DNA from: Edaphocola aurantiacus
GTDB taxonomy: Bacteria > Bacteroidota > Bacteroidia > Chitinophagales > Chitinophagaceae
Assembly (NCBI RefSeq): GCF_019797745.1
Contig: NZ_VOSI01000001.1
Span: 742,928-806,927 of the forward strand
Length of the DNA: 64,000 nt
Direction: 5' to 3'
Part shown: positions 17,070 through 24,837 of the stretch, one piece after another
Layout: each line of letters starts with the position of its first letter
How positions within the stretch are numbered: position 1 is the stretch's first letter
The notes under the pieces: generated by a model
What the model saw: the letters and a program-made list of their open reading frames with translations, nothing else
Databases searched by the model: none
What the model was told of the DNA's origin: nothing
Program-made: the position numbers and the translations under genes

Positions 17070-17642
17070 TTAATTATGTGCTGCGATGGCCTCCCAGCAG
17101 GCATTATAAAATTTGTTCTGTACCGTTGCTTTCGTCAGGTCGGTCTTACGGGCAAAGTGCATCTTCAGCATCGTATTCATAGGTCCATGTACCATCGACA
17201 GTAATACTGCATCGGGCAGGTTCTTGATCATCTTCTGCTTCTTGCCGGCGCGCATCATTTTATATAAAGGCAACAGCAGCATAAAATTCTGTTCCTGGTT
17301 TTCCTTAAACAGAAAAGGGGCATAAGTGTATTGTTCTATAAAACTGAAATAGTCTTTATTGTTCAGATAGAACAGTACCGCACGGGACATCATAGCACGG
17401 TATACCTCCTTAATAGGGCTATCCTGATCGTAAGCACCCAGCACACTTTCATTAAACTCAGAAACGATCATCGTATACAGCTCATTGATCAGCTCTTCTT
17501 TCCCTTTAAAATATAAATAGATGGTACCTGCAGCCACTCCTGCTTCCTCTGCAACCATCTTCATACTGATATGGTAAAAACCTACCCGGTTCACCAGTTT
17601 CAATACGCCTTTCAAAATCGCCTGTTTCTTGTCTTGCACCAT
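17070..17642 (-). CDS. TetR/AcrR-family transcriptional regulator of the fatty-acid block
   Basis: A 190-residue regulator with an N-terminal TetR HTH (VGFYHISMKMVAEEAGVAAG, then TIYLYFKGKEELINELY) and an all-helical C-terminal ligand domain. It is the first gene of the minus-strand beta-oxidation block, and a perfect 14-bp palindrome covers its promoter. By analogy with FadR of Bacillus and Thermus, which are TetR proteins released from DNA by long-chain acyl-CoA, it probably represses this operon and its own gene. The ligand is inferred, not visible. Confidence 0.9.
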   Translation of the reverse strand: MVQDKKQAILKGVLKLVNRVGFYHISMKMVAEEAGVAAGTIYLYFKGKEELINELYTMIVSEFNESVLGAYDQDSPIKEVYRAMMSRAVLFYLNNKDYFSFIEQYTYAPFLFKENQEQNFMLLLPLYKMMRAGKKQKMIKNLPDAVLLSMVHGPMNTMLKMHFARKTDLTKATVQNKFYNACWEAIAAHN

Positions 17643-17650
17643 AGTCCTAA

Positions 17651-17689
17651 CAAATCTAACCTTTTAATTTCAAAAAATGAACGTTCATT
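17651..17689 (-). promoter_or_regulatory. Promoter and TetR-type operator of the fatty-acid operon
   Basis: Minus strand -7 TAGATTTG at 17651-17658, nine bases upstream of the TetR start codon. No TTTG is found at the ideal distance. Instead the perfect palindrome AATGAACGTTCATT (17676-17689) occupies the region just upstream of the -7 and over the -33 position, followed by another TCATT half. TGAATGAATGTTCATTCA-like sequences are known FadR (TetR) sites, so this is the likely operator. Confidence 0.7.
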
Positions 17690-17929
17690 CATTTTTATTT
17701 TTCTTAAAAAATGATTAAATTACTTCATGCGCTCTTCATTGATAATCAAATATTTCAGAGCAGATAGTATAGAGCATTACCCAGATTGCCTTTCCAGCAC
17801 TACCCTCAATACAGCACTGAATTACAGCCGGTTTTTATACCAGAACGCCTGTCACTACAGGAAAGAAAAAGCCGTATTATTGGACTAAATGCGATAATTT
17901 TATGCAGCACAAAATACCAGCGTAAGAAG

Positions 17930-18487
17930 ATGAACGAACCGATTATTATCCAGACAGACCGTCTGATCCTCAAAGGCGTAAATCCTGCAAAGATTCACGA
18001 GTTATTTGAACACCATTCACCGGAAGAGATCATGGCTTTTTTGGGTATAGACGAGTCGGGGTTACCGCACTATCAGAACATGCATGAGCGCGGAATGGAA
18101 ACCAATCGCTTATCGCTGTTCTTCTTCCTGCTGATCTCTAAACAGACTGGCTTGCCCCTTGGTGATTGCGGCTTTCATACCTGGAACAGTACACATCGCC
18201 GCGCCGAATTGTTTTATGGATTACATCATGAGGAAGATAAGAGACAGGGCTATATGAAAGAAGCGCTGCATGCTGTACTGAAATATGGCTATGAACACCT
18301 GGGACTGCATCGTATTGCGGCGCTGGTAGGGCGGGAGAATACACCTTCTGTAAAACTGCTGCGCCATTATGGCTTCACTTTCGAAGGCACCATGCGGGAA
18401 GACTATGTAATTGATGGCATCAGCCAGGACTCTGATTGCTATTCCCTGTTGAAACAGGAATGGATTCAAAATAACCTGATTTCTTAA
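17930..18487 (+). CDS. GNAT-family N-acetyltransferase (RimJ/RimL-like)
   Basis: A 185-residue protein from the ATG at 17930. An open frame extends 48 codons upstream, but those residues are unlike the family and cross a promoter region. The start TDRLILKGVNPAKIHELF is the standard opening of the Acetyltransf_3 group. The acetyl-CoA loop is around HEEDKRQGYMKEALHAVLKY, and the ending AALVGRENTPSVKLLRHYGF then FEGTMREDYV is typical. It acetylates an N-terminal amine or small amine, target unknown. It leads a plus-strand run with an SRPBCC protein and an ABC exporter. Confidence 0.88.
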   Translation: MNEPIIIQTDRLILKGVNPAKIHELFEHHSPEEIMAFLGIDESGLPHYQNMHERGMETNRLSLFFFLLISKQTGLPLGDCGFHTWNSTHRRAELFYGLHHEEDKRQGYMKEALHAVLKYGYEHLGLHRIAALVGRENTPSVKLLRHYGFTFEGTMREDYVIDGISQDSDCYSLLKQEWIQNNLIS

Positions 18488-18498
18488 ATGATCACATT

Positions 18499-18987
18499 AT
18501 GGCAAAAGACTGGACTTCTTTTGAACTGAAAATCGCCGTCAAAGCCGGGATACAGGATATGTATGATGCCTGGACAAAGGCAGAACAGGTAGAAAAATGG
18601 TTTCTGCAAGCATGTACCTACCTGAAGGATGGCACATCGCTTGTGCCCGGGGAAACGGTGCAGACTGGCGATACATATGCCTGGCGCTGGTACTTTTACG
18701 ATGAGACAGAGCATGGAGAAATCCGCCAGGCCAATGGTACTAATTTCCTGCAATTCTCCTTTGCCGGCAACTGCCTGGTCGATGTACAACTTGAGCCAGC
18801 CGGTGACTATACACTGGTACGCCTGCGTCAGCATAATATTCCTACAGACGAGGCGTCACAATTCGGTATACGCATTGGTTGTGTAGAAGGCTGGACATTT
18901 TACCTGACCAACCTGAAATCGGTATACGAGTATGGGCATGACCTGCGCAACAAAACACATCCTGAACTGCGGGGTGTCAATAACTAA
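18499..18987 (+). CDS. SRPBCC (START-like/AHSA1) domain protein
   Basis: A 162-residue cytoplasmic protein with a START-like fold: the opening FELKIAVKAGIQDMYDAWTK, followed by AEQVEKWFLQA, is characteristic of the activator-of-Hsp90 homologue-1 group, and the C-terminal helix GWTFYLTNLKSVYEYGHDLR closes the hydrophobic cavity. Such proteins bind hydrophobic ligands, often of unknown identity. It starts 11 bases after the GNAT stop and is probably co-transcribed with it. Confidence 0.85.
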   Translation: MAKDWTSFELKIAVKAGIQDMYDAWTKAEQVEKWFLQACTYLKDGTSLVPGETVQTGDTYAWRWYFYDETEHGEIRQANGTNFLQFSFAGNCLVDVQLEPAGDYTLVRLRQHNIPTDEASQFGIRIGCVEGWTFYLTNLKSVYEYGHDLRNKTHPELRGVNN

Positions 18988-19030
18988 GTAAAGCGGCATT
19001 TACGCTTTGGACATTTATATAAATCTCGAC

Positions 19031-19696
19031 ATGATAGAATTAGTTTCGGTCAATAAAATATATAGTAAAGGGCCGCACCAGATTGCTGCCTCCAACAATA
19101 TCAGCTGTACGATACAGGAAGGGGAATTCGTGGCGATTGTCGGCAAATCGGGTTCAGGAAAATCAACACTGCTGAATCTGCTAGCGGGTTTGGATACCGC
19201 AACATCTGGCAAAATCCTGTTTGAAGGGACGGACATCAGCTCTTTCAATGCCAATCAGTATGCGCAGCATCGATTGAATAATATCGGCATCATATTTCAA
19301 TCCTTCAACCTCATTTTTTCTAAAACGGCACTGGAGAATGTAATGTTACCGCTGATTTTTGCGGGCTATTCAACAGCAGCGCGAAAGCAAAAGGCACAAC
19401 AGGCATTGGAGATGGTCGGACTGGGTGACAGGATGCAGCATAAGGCCAATGAGCTTTCCGGCGGTGAGGCACAGCGGGTAGCTATTGCCAGGGCCCTGGT
19501 CAATGATCCCAAAGTACTGCTGGCAGATGAACCAACGGGAAATCTGGACTCTGCTACTACACAGGAAATACTGGATATTCTGCTCTCCTTAAAGACAAGA
19601 GGCAAAACGATTATTATGATTACCCATGACCAGGAAATTGCGGCACAGGTTGCAGACCGCATCCTGACTATAAAAGATGGCTTGCTGAGTGAGTAA
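19031..19696 (+). CDS. ABC transporter ATP-binding protein (MacB/LolD type)
   Basis: A 221-residue ATPase from the ATG at 19031; a TTG eight codons upstream is less likely. Walker A is GKSGSGKST, the Q loop is in IIFQSFNLIFS, the signature is LSGGEAQRVAIARAL, Walker B is VLLADEPTGNLDS and the H loop ITHD. The LNLLAGLDTATSGKI stretch is typical of the exporter subfamily that pairs with FtsX-like permeases. The permease gene follows after 45 bases. Confidence 0.95.
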   Translation: MIELVSVNKIYSKGPHQIAASNNISCTIQEGEFVAIVGKSGSGKSTLLNLLAGLDTATSGKILFEGTDISSFNANQYAQHRLNNIGIIFQSFNLIFSKTALENVMLPLIFAGYSTAARKQKAQQALEMVGLGDRMQHKANELSGGEAQRVAIARALVNDPKVLLADEPTGNLDSATTQEILDILLSLKTRGKTIIMITHDQEIAAQVADRILTIKDGLLSE

Positions 19697-19741
19697 GCGA
19701 TTAAACACTAAACAATCTTCCTGAACTATAATTTATTACCC

Positions 19742-21139
19742 ATGACCATTTCAGATCTAATCACCATGGCCCGCCAGAACCTCTGGCGTACCCGCTTAAG
19801 AACGATGCTCACACTGATCGGGGTTATTATCGGTATCGGCGCCCTGATCTCTATGGTCAGCTTTGGCATAGGCCTGGAACGGAATATAACAGACAAATTC
19901 AAGTCGAACGACCTGTTTACCAGTCTGACGATCTCTACCAAAGCCTTCAATTTTAAAGGCGGACCAAGAGGCCGGAACAAACCGGAACAAAAAACAGAAT
20001 CGGCAGTACCCCTGAATGACTCACTGATTACCGTCATACAGAAAAGGCCGGAAGTAGCGATCGCCTACCCTCGCTTAACAATCCCGGTACGGGCGGCATT
20101 GTATCATGATACTTCAGAAACCAATTTAGGCAGCCTACCGATGTCTATGGCCAAATACCCACCGTATAATCAGCTGTATGACGGGCGTTATTTCTCCAGC
20201 GATTCTGCACTGGAAGCTATTGTCAGCCTTGACTTCCTGCGCCAGCTGGGTCTTGAGGTTTGTACTAAAGATAAGCTGGCCCACTATCAGCAAACAGATA
20301 CGGCATTGACCCTTGCCCTTTCCGACACCCTTATCGGTAAAGAGTTGTCTCTGTATAGTGCCTCTCTTAAAAGCACTTCTCCGTTTGCCATGATGGGTGG
20401 TATCGAAAATATGATTGGTGAGGAAGAAACAAAGGTGAAGATTGTCGGTATCCTGAAAGAAGAGCAATTCTCCGGCCCGGCGATGAGAGAGGAAATAATT
20501 TTACCGATTGCCACTGCGAAGAAAATGCCCTCACTGGGCTTTGACCGGATCAGTGATATGATCAGTAATAAAAACAAGGGGAATCAATATGCTTCTATCT
20601 ATGTCAAAACAAAGAGCATGGATGACCTCGGCAAACTCAAAAAGTTCCTGGACAAACAGAAGATCAATTACTTTGCGGTTGACGATGGCCTGGCCGAAAT
20701 GAAAAAAGCATTCCTGATCCTGGATAGTGTACTGGGCATCATAGGCCTGATCAGCTTACTGGTTGCGGGTTTCGGCATCATCAATACTATGCTCATGAGT
20801 ATACTGGAACGCAAGAGGGAGATCGGCATCATGAAGGCTGTGGGCGGAAAGAACCGCGATATCCGTATGATCTTTTTCTTTGAGGCGGGCTTTATAGGCC
20901 TGGTCGGCGCGCTGGGGGGTATTTCCTTAGGCTATGGCCTTACGCGCATTGCCAACCTGATTGTCAACAATCAGTATATGAAAAATGCAGATGAATTTGT
21001 AGATATGTTCTCCTTTCCCTGGTGGCTGATTGGTGGCTCTGTTTTATTCTCTATTATCATTAGCCTGCTGGCGGGCCTGTACCCTGCTATACGGGCGTCC
21101 AGCATCCACCCTATTGATGCCTTAAGGCAGACGGGATAA
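19742..21139 (+). CDS. MacB-like ABC transporter permease
   Basis: A 465-residue FtsX/MacB-type permease. The first membrane segment is LTLIGVIIGIGALISMVSFG near residue 25. A large extracytoplasmic MacB_PCD domain follows (about residues 50-310), then three C-terminal segments: VLGIIGLISLLVAGFGIINT, AGFIGLVGALGGISLGYGL and WLIGGSVLFSIIISLLAGLY. The motif ILERKREIGIMKAVGGK and the ending YPAIRASSIHPIDALR are family hallmarks. No HlyD-type adaptor or TolC gene is nearby, so it may act as a mechanotransmission or lipoprotein/peptide export pump with a partner encoded elsewhere. Confidence 0.93.
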   Translation: MTISDLITMARQNLWRTRLRTMLTLIGVIIGIGALISMVSFGIGLERNITDKFKSNDLFTSLTISTKAFNFKGGPRGRNKPEQKTESAVPLNDSLITVIQKRPEVAIAYPRLTIPVRAALYHDTSETNLGSLPMSMAKYPPYNQLYDGRYFSSDSALEAIVSLDFLRQLGLEVCTKDKLAHYQQTDTALTLALSDTLIGKELSLYSASLKSTSPFAMMGGIENMIGEEETKVKIVGILKEEQFSGPAMREEIILPIATAKKMPSLGFDRISDMISNKNKGNQYASIYVKTKSMDDLGKLKKFLDKQKINYFAVDDGLAEMKKAFLILDSVLGIIGLISLLVAGFGIINTMLMSILERKREIGIMKAVGGKNRDIRMIFFFEAGFIGLVGALGGISLGYGLTRIANLIVNNQYMKNADEFVDMFSFPWWLIGGSVLFSIIISLLAGLYPAIRASSIHPIDALRQTG

Positions 21140-21169
21140 TATTTATCGCTAAAAACCAATACTCCAAAA

Positions 21170-21217
21170 AACAGAACAGGGGTTAATGCTTTCTAAAGCG
21201 TTAACCCCTGTTCTGTT
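21170..21217. terminator. Bidirectional terminator between permease and secreted-protein genes
   Basis: A 17-bp perfect stem AACAGAACAGGGGTTAA / TTAACCCCTGTTCTGTT, extended by a GC pair towards the loop, with A-rich and T-rich flanks. It lies 30 bases after the permease stop and touches the first base of the converging gene's stop codon, so it can serve both. Confidence 0.85.
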
Positions 21218-21795
21218 TAGGAGTTACAATCTACTTTGACATCAAGTAATTCGGGATGTGCTGTTTTAAAATCGATAGAGCGATTTAGTTTCAGCTCATC
21301 TTTACCGGTTTCCGGATTAAACTCTGTATTATAAAAAGACATTGTGAGCTTACTTCCCTTCTTTAATGCTTCTATAAACGGACCTGCATTAGCTTTGCCC
21401 TTATCTGAGAAAGGATTTCCGAACGATTTACCATCTACCAGTACTTTAAGATCGGCATATGACTGATTGCGGGAACTGGCAAAATCAATACCTTCATAAT
21501 CACCATCACGATAGCTGCCTGTATATTCAATCACAAATACAGGATTACCCTCAGCGCAGTTCAGTCCCACATTCATGCGGTAATCTTTATTGGAGCAGTT
21601 CAGCAGATAACTTTTACCCTGATAGTTCATCTGTACCCAACCATCATTCGGAACATTCTTTTCCAGTGCGTTGAATTGTTGCTCCGTAAATTTATCGGCA
21701 TCAATAATATGGCTGTTATTCTGTTGTGCTGTGGCATTAAAGTGCAGCAAACTACCGGTCAGGGTAATTGCTGACAGGAGCAATAGTTTTTTCAT
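21217..21795 (-). CDS. Small secreted protein of unknown function
   Basis: A 192-residue protein from the ATG at 21795, chosen because it gives a clean signal peptide (MKKLLLLSAITLTGSLLHFN, ending TATAQ-like NATAQ). The mature part is polar with four Cys (NCSN, GLNC, VDCNS) and short strand-like stretches such as PVFVIEYTGSYRDGDY and KLTMSFYNTEFN. I recognise no family. A role in the periplasm or on the outer surface is all that can be inferred. It is transcribed alone, convergent with the ABC permease. Confidence 0.75.
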   Translation of the reverse strand: MKKLLLLSAITLTGSLLHFNATAQQNNSHIIDADKFTEQQFNALEKNVPNDGWVQMNYQGKSYLLNCSNKDYRMNVGLNCAEGNPVFVIEYTGSYRDGDYEGIDFASSRNQSYADLKVLVDGKSFGNPFSDKGKANAGPFIEALKKGSKLTMSFYNTEFNPETGKDELKLNRSIDFKTAHPELLDVKVDCNS

Positions 21796-21819
21796 GTATA
21801 ATTGTTTTGAACGATTTCC

Positions 21820-21827
21820 CAAATATA
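21820..21827 (-). promoter_or_regulatory. -7 element for the small secreted protein gene
   Basis: TATATTTG on the minus strand, an exact consensus match, lies 25 bases upstream of the ATG at 21795. No clear -33 motif was found at the preferred spacing. Confidence 0.55.
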
Positions 21828-21938
21828 GGAAAACGAAAACAAACGGTCTTCCCCCATCAATGCTCCCCAGGATATTATCCGGCAATGAAAGATTATAAAC
21901 TATTGTATTATTTTTACGGTTCACTTAAAACAAAAAAC

Positions 21939-22346
21939 ATGCATCCGATTTTACGAAACATCCTGGCTATTGTAGCCGGCCTGATTATAGGCAGTATGGT
22001 TAATATGGGCCTGATTATGATCAGTGGTTCCATTATTCCTCCTCCAAACGGAGCAGATGTAACAACTACAGAAGGGTTGAAAGCCTCTATGCACCTGTTC
22101 GAACCCAGACATTTTATTTTTCCTTTCCTGGCTCATGCCCTGGGTACACTTGTAGGTGCCTGGATAGCTGCATTGATTGCAGGCAGACGTAAGATGCGTT
22201 TCGCTATGGTGATCGGCATATTCTTCCTGGTGGGTGGTATTGCCAATGTAGTGATGCTCCCTTCTCCGGTATGGTATACCATCCTTGACCTGGTAGCCGC
22301 TTATATTCCTATGGCCTATATCGGCGGAAAGCTGGCAGGTAAATAA
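21939..22346 (+). CDS. Small four-helix membrane protein
   Basis: A 135-residue integral membrane protein from the ATG at 21939; the longer open frame upstream lies within the divergent promoter region. Hydrophobic segments are ILAIVAGLIIGSMVNMGLIM, FLAHALGTLVGAWIAALIAG, FAMVIGIFFLVGGIANVVML and YTILDLVAAYIPMAYIGGKL. The second and fourth segments carry small-residue repeats suggesting tight helix packing. Similar short proteins are common in Bacteroidota with no known role. It is a single gene with its own terminator. Confidence 0.8.
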   Translation: MHPILRNILAIVAGLIIGSMVNMGLIMISGSIIPPPNGADVTTTEGLKASMHLFEPRHFIFPFLAHALGTLVGAWIAALIAGRRKMRFAMVIGIFFLVGGIANVVMLPSPVWYTILDLVAAYIPMAYIGGKLAGK

Positions 22347-22364
22347 ACACAACAGATCAATAAT

Positions 22365-22400
22365 TTAAAGGGGTGGTTCACATTTGAACCACCCCTTTAA
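22365..22400. terminator. Strong intrinsic terminator
   Basis: A perfect 16-bp stem TTAAAGGGGTGGTTCA / TGAACCACCCCTTTAA with the 4-base loop CATT. It lies 18 bases past the membrane protein stop and 50 bases before the converging T9SS gene stop. It probably works in both directions. Confidence 0.85.
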
Positions 22401-22450
22401 TATTCAGCCAGATAGTAACATTATGCTACAACAGGCATGTATTTATCTGA

Positions 22451-24658
22451 TTACTGCTTAGTGACTTTGGTTGTCTTAATCAGTTGCCCGTATTTGTCTG
22501 TAATGCGCAGTAAATACAGCCCTCCAGGCAACTCTTTCATAGAGAAACGGCTTGCATTTTTAACCTGATTAACCGTTCTGCCTTTAATATCTATGATGGT
22601 TACATTCACATTTACGGGCGATTGTACATTGACCATATCGCTGGTCGGATTAGGGAATACCCTGATCTGATTGGCCAGCATAGATGTAGCCTCATCGATC
22701 GATACCGTATTCACCACATAAATATCTGAGGTATCGGTACAGCCATTCGCATTGGTGACGATTACCTGGTAGTCTCCATTCTGTGTATAGGCATAGGTAC
22801 TATCTACTGCTCCACTGATCAGCTGCCCGTTTCGCATCCATTTATAAGTGGCAAAACTCTCTACTGTTTCCAGCTTATTATTATTCACCACAACAGTAAT
22901 ATCTCCTACCGGCATCACAGTCAGGTCTAGGGTAATCATGCTGTCACAACCAAGGCTGTTTGGCATTGTTACTGTATACATACCTGTACTGGTGTACGTG
23001 GTTCCATTCAGCGTATATCCTAAACAGTCGGTGGTATCTGTAATTGTTGCTACTGTTGTATCTCCACAACTGAATTTCATTACTACAATATCGAAACTAT
23101 TATTTGTAGACGTCAGCAAAGAGGTGCCTGCTACAGCAGGATCAAAATCGGAGGTCCCTCTGAACCAGCCAGTGGTATAAACATTACCCGAATTGTCCAG
23201 AACAGAAGACCTGGCCACGTCAATATCCAATCCACCCATTTGCCTTACCCATACAAAATCACCAGTAGGCTTCAGCTTCATCATGAATATATCGGTCGAA
23301 CCGCTTGAGGTAATGGATGCTCCCGGTGTACCCGGACTAAAATCCGCACTACCGCAGAAATAACCTGTGGTATAGGTATTACCCAAATGATCAGATTTGA
23401 TCGAGAAGGAGAAATTTTTGTCTAATGTGCAGGCTCCGTAACCACTTACATTTTTAGCCCAGATAAGATCACCGTTATTATCCAGCTTTACGATAGCAAT
23501 GGACTGATCGGCAGCACTGGCTGCCATCAATTCTGTTGTGCCCGGTCCGGGATCAAAATCGATGGTATCATTAAAAGCTGCAGTGAAGTATACATTATTC
23601 ATCGGATCTACAGCGACAGACAAACCCTGATCGAGTTTTTTGGATCCAAAGCTTCTGGCCCAGGCATAGTTACCGGCCGAATCCAGTTTCAATACAAAGA
23701 TATCATCATTAACAGCTGTACCCTTTGCACCTAACTTAGCCTGACCAGGACCAGGGTCAAAGTCTACCGTATCTCTGAAGTATCCTGCGGTAAAGACATT
23801 ATTAGCCGAATCTACGGTGATTGCATAAGCTGTAGCGGAACTGTTGGTACGGCTCATCTGGCCAATATCCTTAGCCCAGATAAAGTCCCCGTCCTTGCTC
23901 AGCTTTAATACAAATCCATTAGCAGCGGCATTCAATGGGGTAAGGTTATACACCCCTACACCCGGATCAAAATCAACAGTACCAATAAAGGAACCTGAAA
24001 CCAGCACATTGTCCGACTTATCTATCTTAAGGTTAAATGCACGATCAACAATACCCGTACCACCTATTCTTTTGGCCCATATAAAACCACCTGCCTTATC
24101 CAGTTTCAGGATAAAAATATCAGAAGCGGAAGCTGTACCGGTGGAGATCAGGTTGTACACACCCGGTCCCGGATCAAAATCTACGGTATCGGAGAAGTAA
24201 CCCGCCACATAAACATTGTCACTTCTATCGTTAGCGATGCTATAGGCATAGTTGAACTTGGCGTTACCGAATGATTTTGCCCATACAAACGCTCCGGCAT
24301 TGTCTAAGCGGGATACAAAAAGGGTATTGCCGGCCGTACCCGCTGCCGTTAAATTGTAAGTAGCCGGACCGGGATCAAAGTCAACCGTGCCTCTGAACAA
24401 TCCTGTGGTGAACACGTTTCCGTCATTGGTTACCGAAACGGCATATCCGTTGTCAAAATCACTTCCGCCCATACTTCTGGCCCACTCCAGCACGGGACCT
24501 TGTGCATGAGATTGCACATTGCCTGTACAAAAGACAGCACATAATACGGCAAAGCCAATCATACTCCGCATTTTCTTCTGGTAGCTCTTGCCATCGTTGG
24601 GAGCAAGGACAAGGGACCAGTAACCGCGAAACGTCTGTAATAAATAAGAAACAGCCAT
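22451..24658 (-). CDS. T9SS-secreted repeat protein with DFDPG repeats
   Basis: A 735-residue exported protein. Seven repeats of about 70 residues each begin with a VDFDPGPGVYNL-like motif, continue with a D-F-V-KLD-GNFIWAK strand set and end with GNVYTTGYF-like turns. This is an SBBP-like, beta-propeller-like architecture. After them comes a short Cys-containing linker (DTTDCLGYTLNGTTY), a PKD/Ig-like stretch, and a T9SS type A sorting domain (VFPNPTSDMVNVQS to LLRITDKYGQLIKTTKVTKQ). The first ATG gives a long n-region; a later Met at 24571 gives a more usual signal peptide (FAVLCAVFCTGNVQSHAQ). It should be a cell-surface or released protein; the ligand is unknown. Repeats are divergent, so copy number was set long ago. 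Confidence 0.85.
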   Translation of the reverse strand: MAVSYLLQTFRGYWSLVLAPNDGKSYQKKMRSMIGFAVLCAVFCTGNVQSHAQGPVLEWARSMGGSDFDNGYAVSVTNDGNVFTTGLFRGTVDFDPGPATYNLTAAGTAGNTLFVSRLDNAGAFVWAKSFGNAKFNYAYSIANDRSDNVYVAGYFSDTVDFDPGPGVYNLISTGTASASDIFILKLDKAGGFIWAKRIGGTGIVDRAFNLKIDKSDNVLVSGSFIGTVDFDPGVGVYNLTPLNAAANGFVLKLSKDGDFIWAKDIGQMSRTNSSATAYAITVDSANNVFTAGYFRDTVDFDPGPGQAKLGAKGTAVNDDIFVLKLDSAGNYAWARSFGSKKLDQGLSVAVDPMNNVYFTAAFNDTIDFDPGPGTTELMAASAADQSIAIVKLDNNGDLIWAKNVSGYGACTLDKNFSFSIKSDHLGNTYTTGYFCGSADFSPGTPGASITSSGSTDIFMMKLKPTGDFVWVRQMGGLDIDVARSSVLDNSGNVYTTGWFRGTSDFDPAVAGTSLLTSTNNSFDIVVMKFSCGDTTVATITDTTDCLGYTLNGTTYTSTGMYTVTMPNSLGCDSMITLDLTVMPVGDITVVVNNNKLETVESFATYKWMRNGQLISGAVDSTYAYTQNGDYQVIVTNANGCTDTSDIYVVNTVSIDEATSMLANQIRVFPNPTSDMVNVQSPVNVNVTIIDIKGRTVNQVKNASRFSMKELPGGLYLLRITDKYGQLIKTTKVTKQ

Positions 24659-24837
24659 AATTTAAATGTTTTAATGATTTACACTAGGATTTAAACCGGC
24701 ATGTTCAATTGGGAACTCTGGGAATAGTCGTTACCGAAATAAATGTAAATTTTCTATTATCCGAAATCTTTTTCCTCTTAAAAGTCAATCTGCTCGTCAA
24801 TATTTTTTATCTTGGAAGGGAGAGCATATCCGAGACT

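Noticed and set aside
17786-17929. N-terminal extension of the GNAT protein
   Set aside because: The extra 48 codons do not resemble the family, whose conserved start coincides with the ATG at 17930.
24659-24837. Promoter search between the divergent T9SS and helical-protein genes
   Set aside because: Only TATCTTGG at 24809-24816 approaches the -7 consensus, with no -33 partner; not supported well enough to list.
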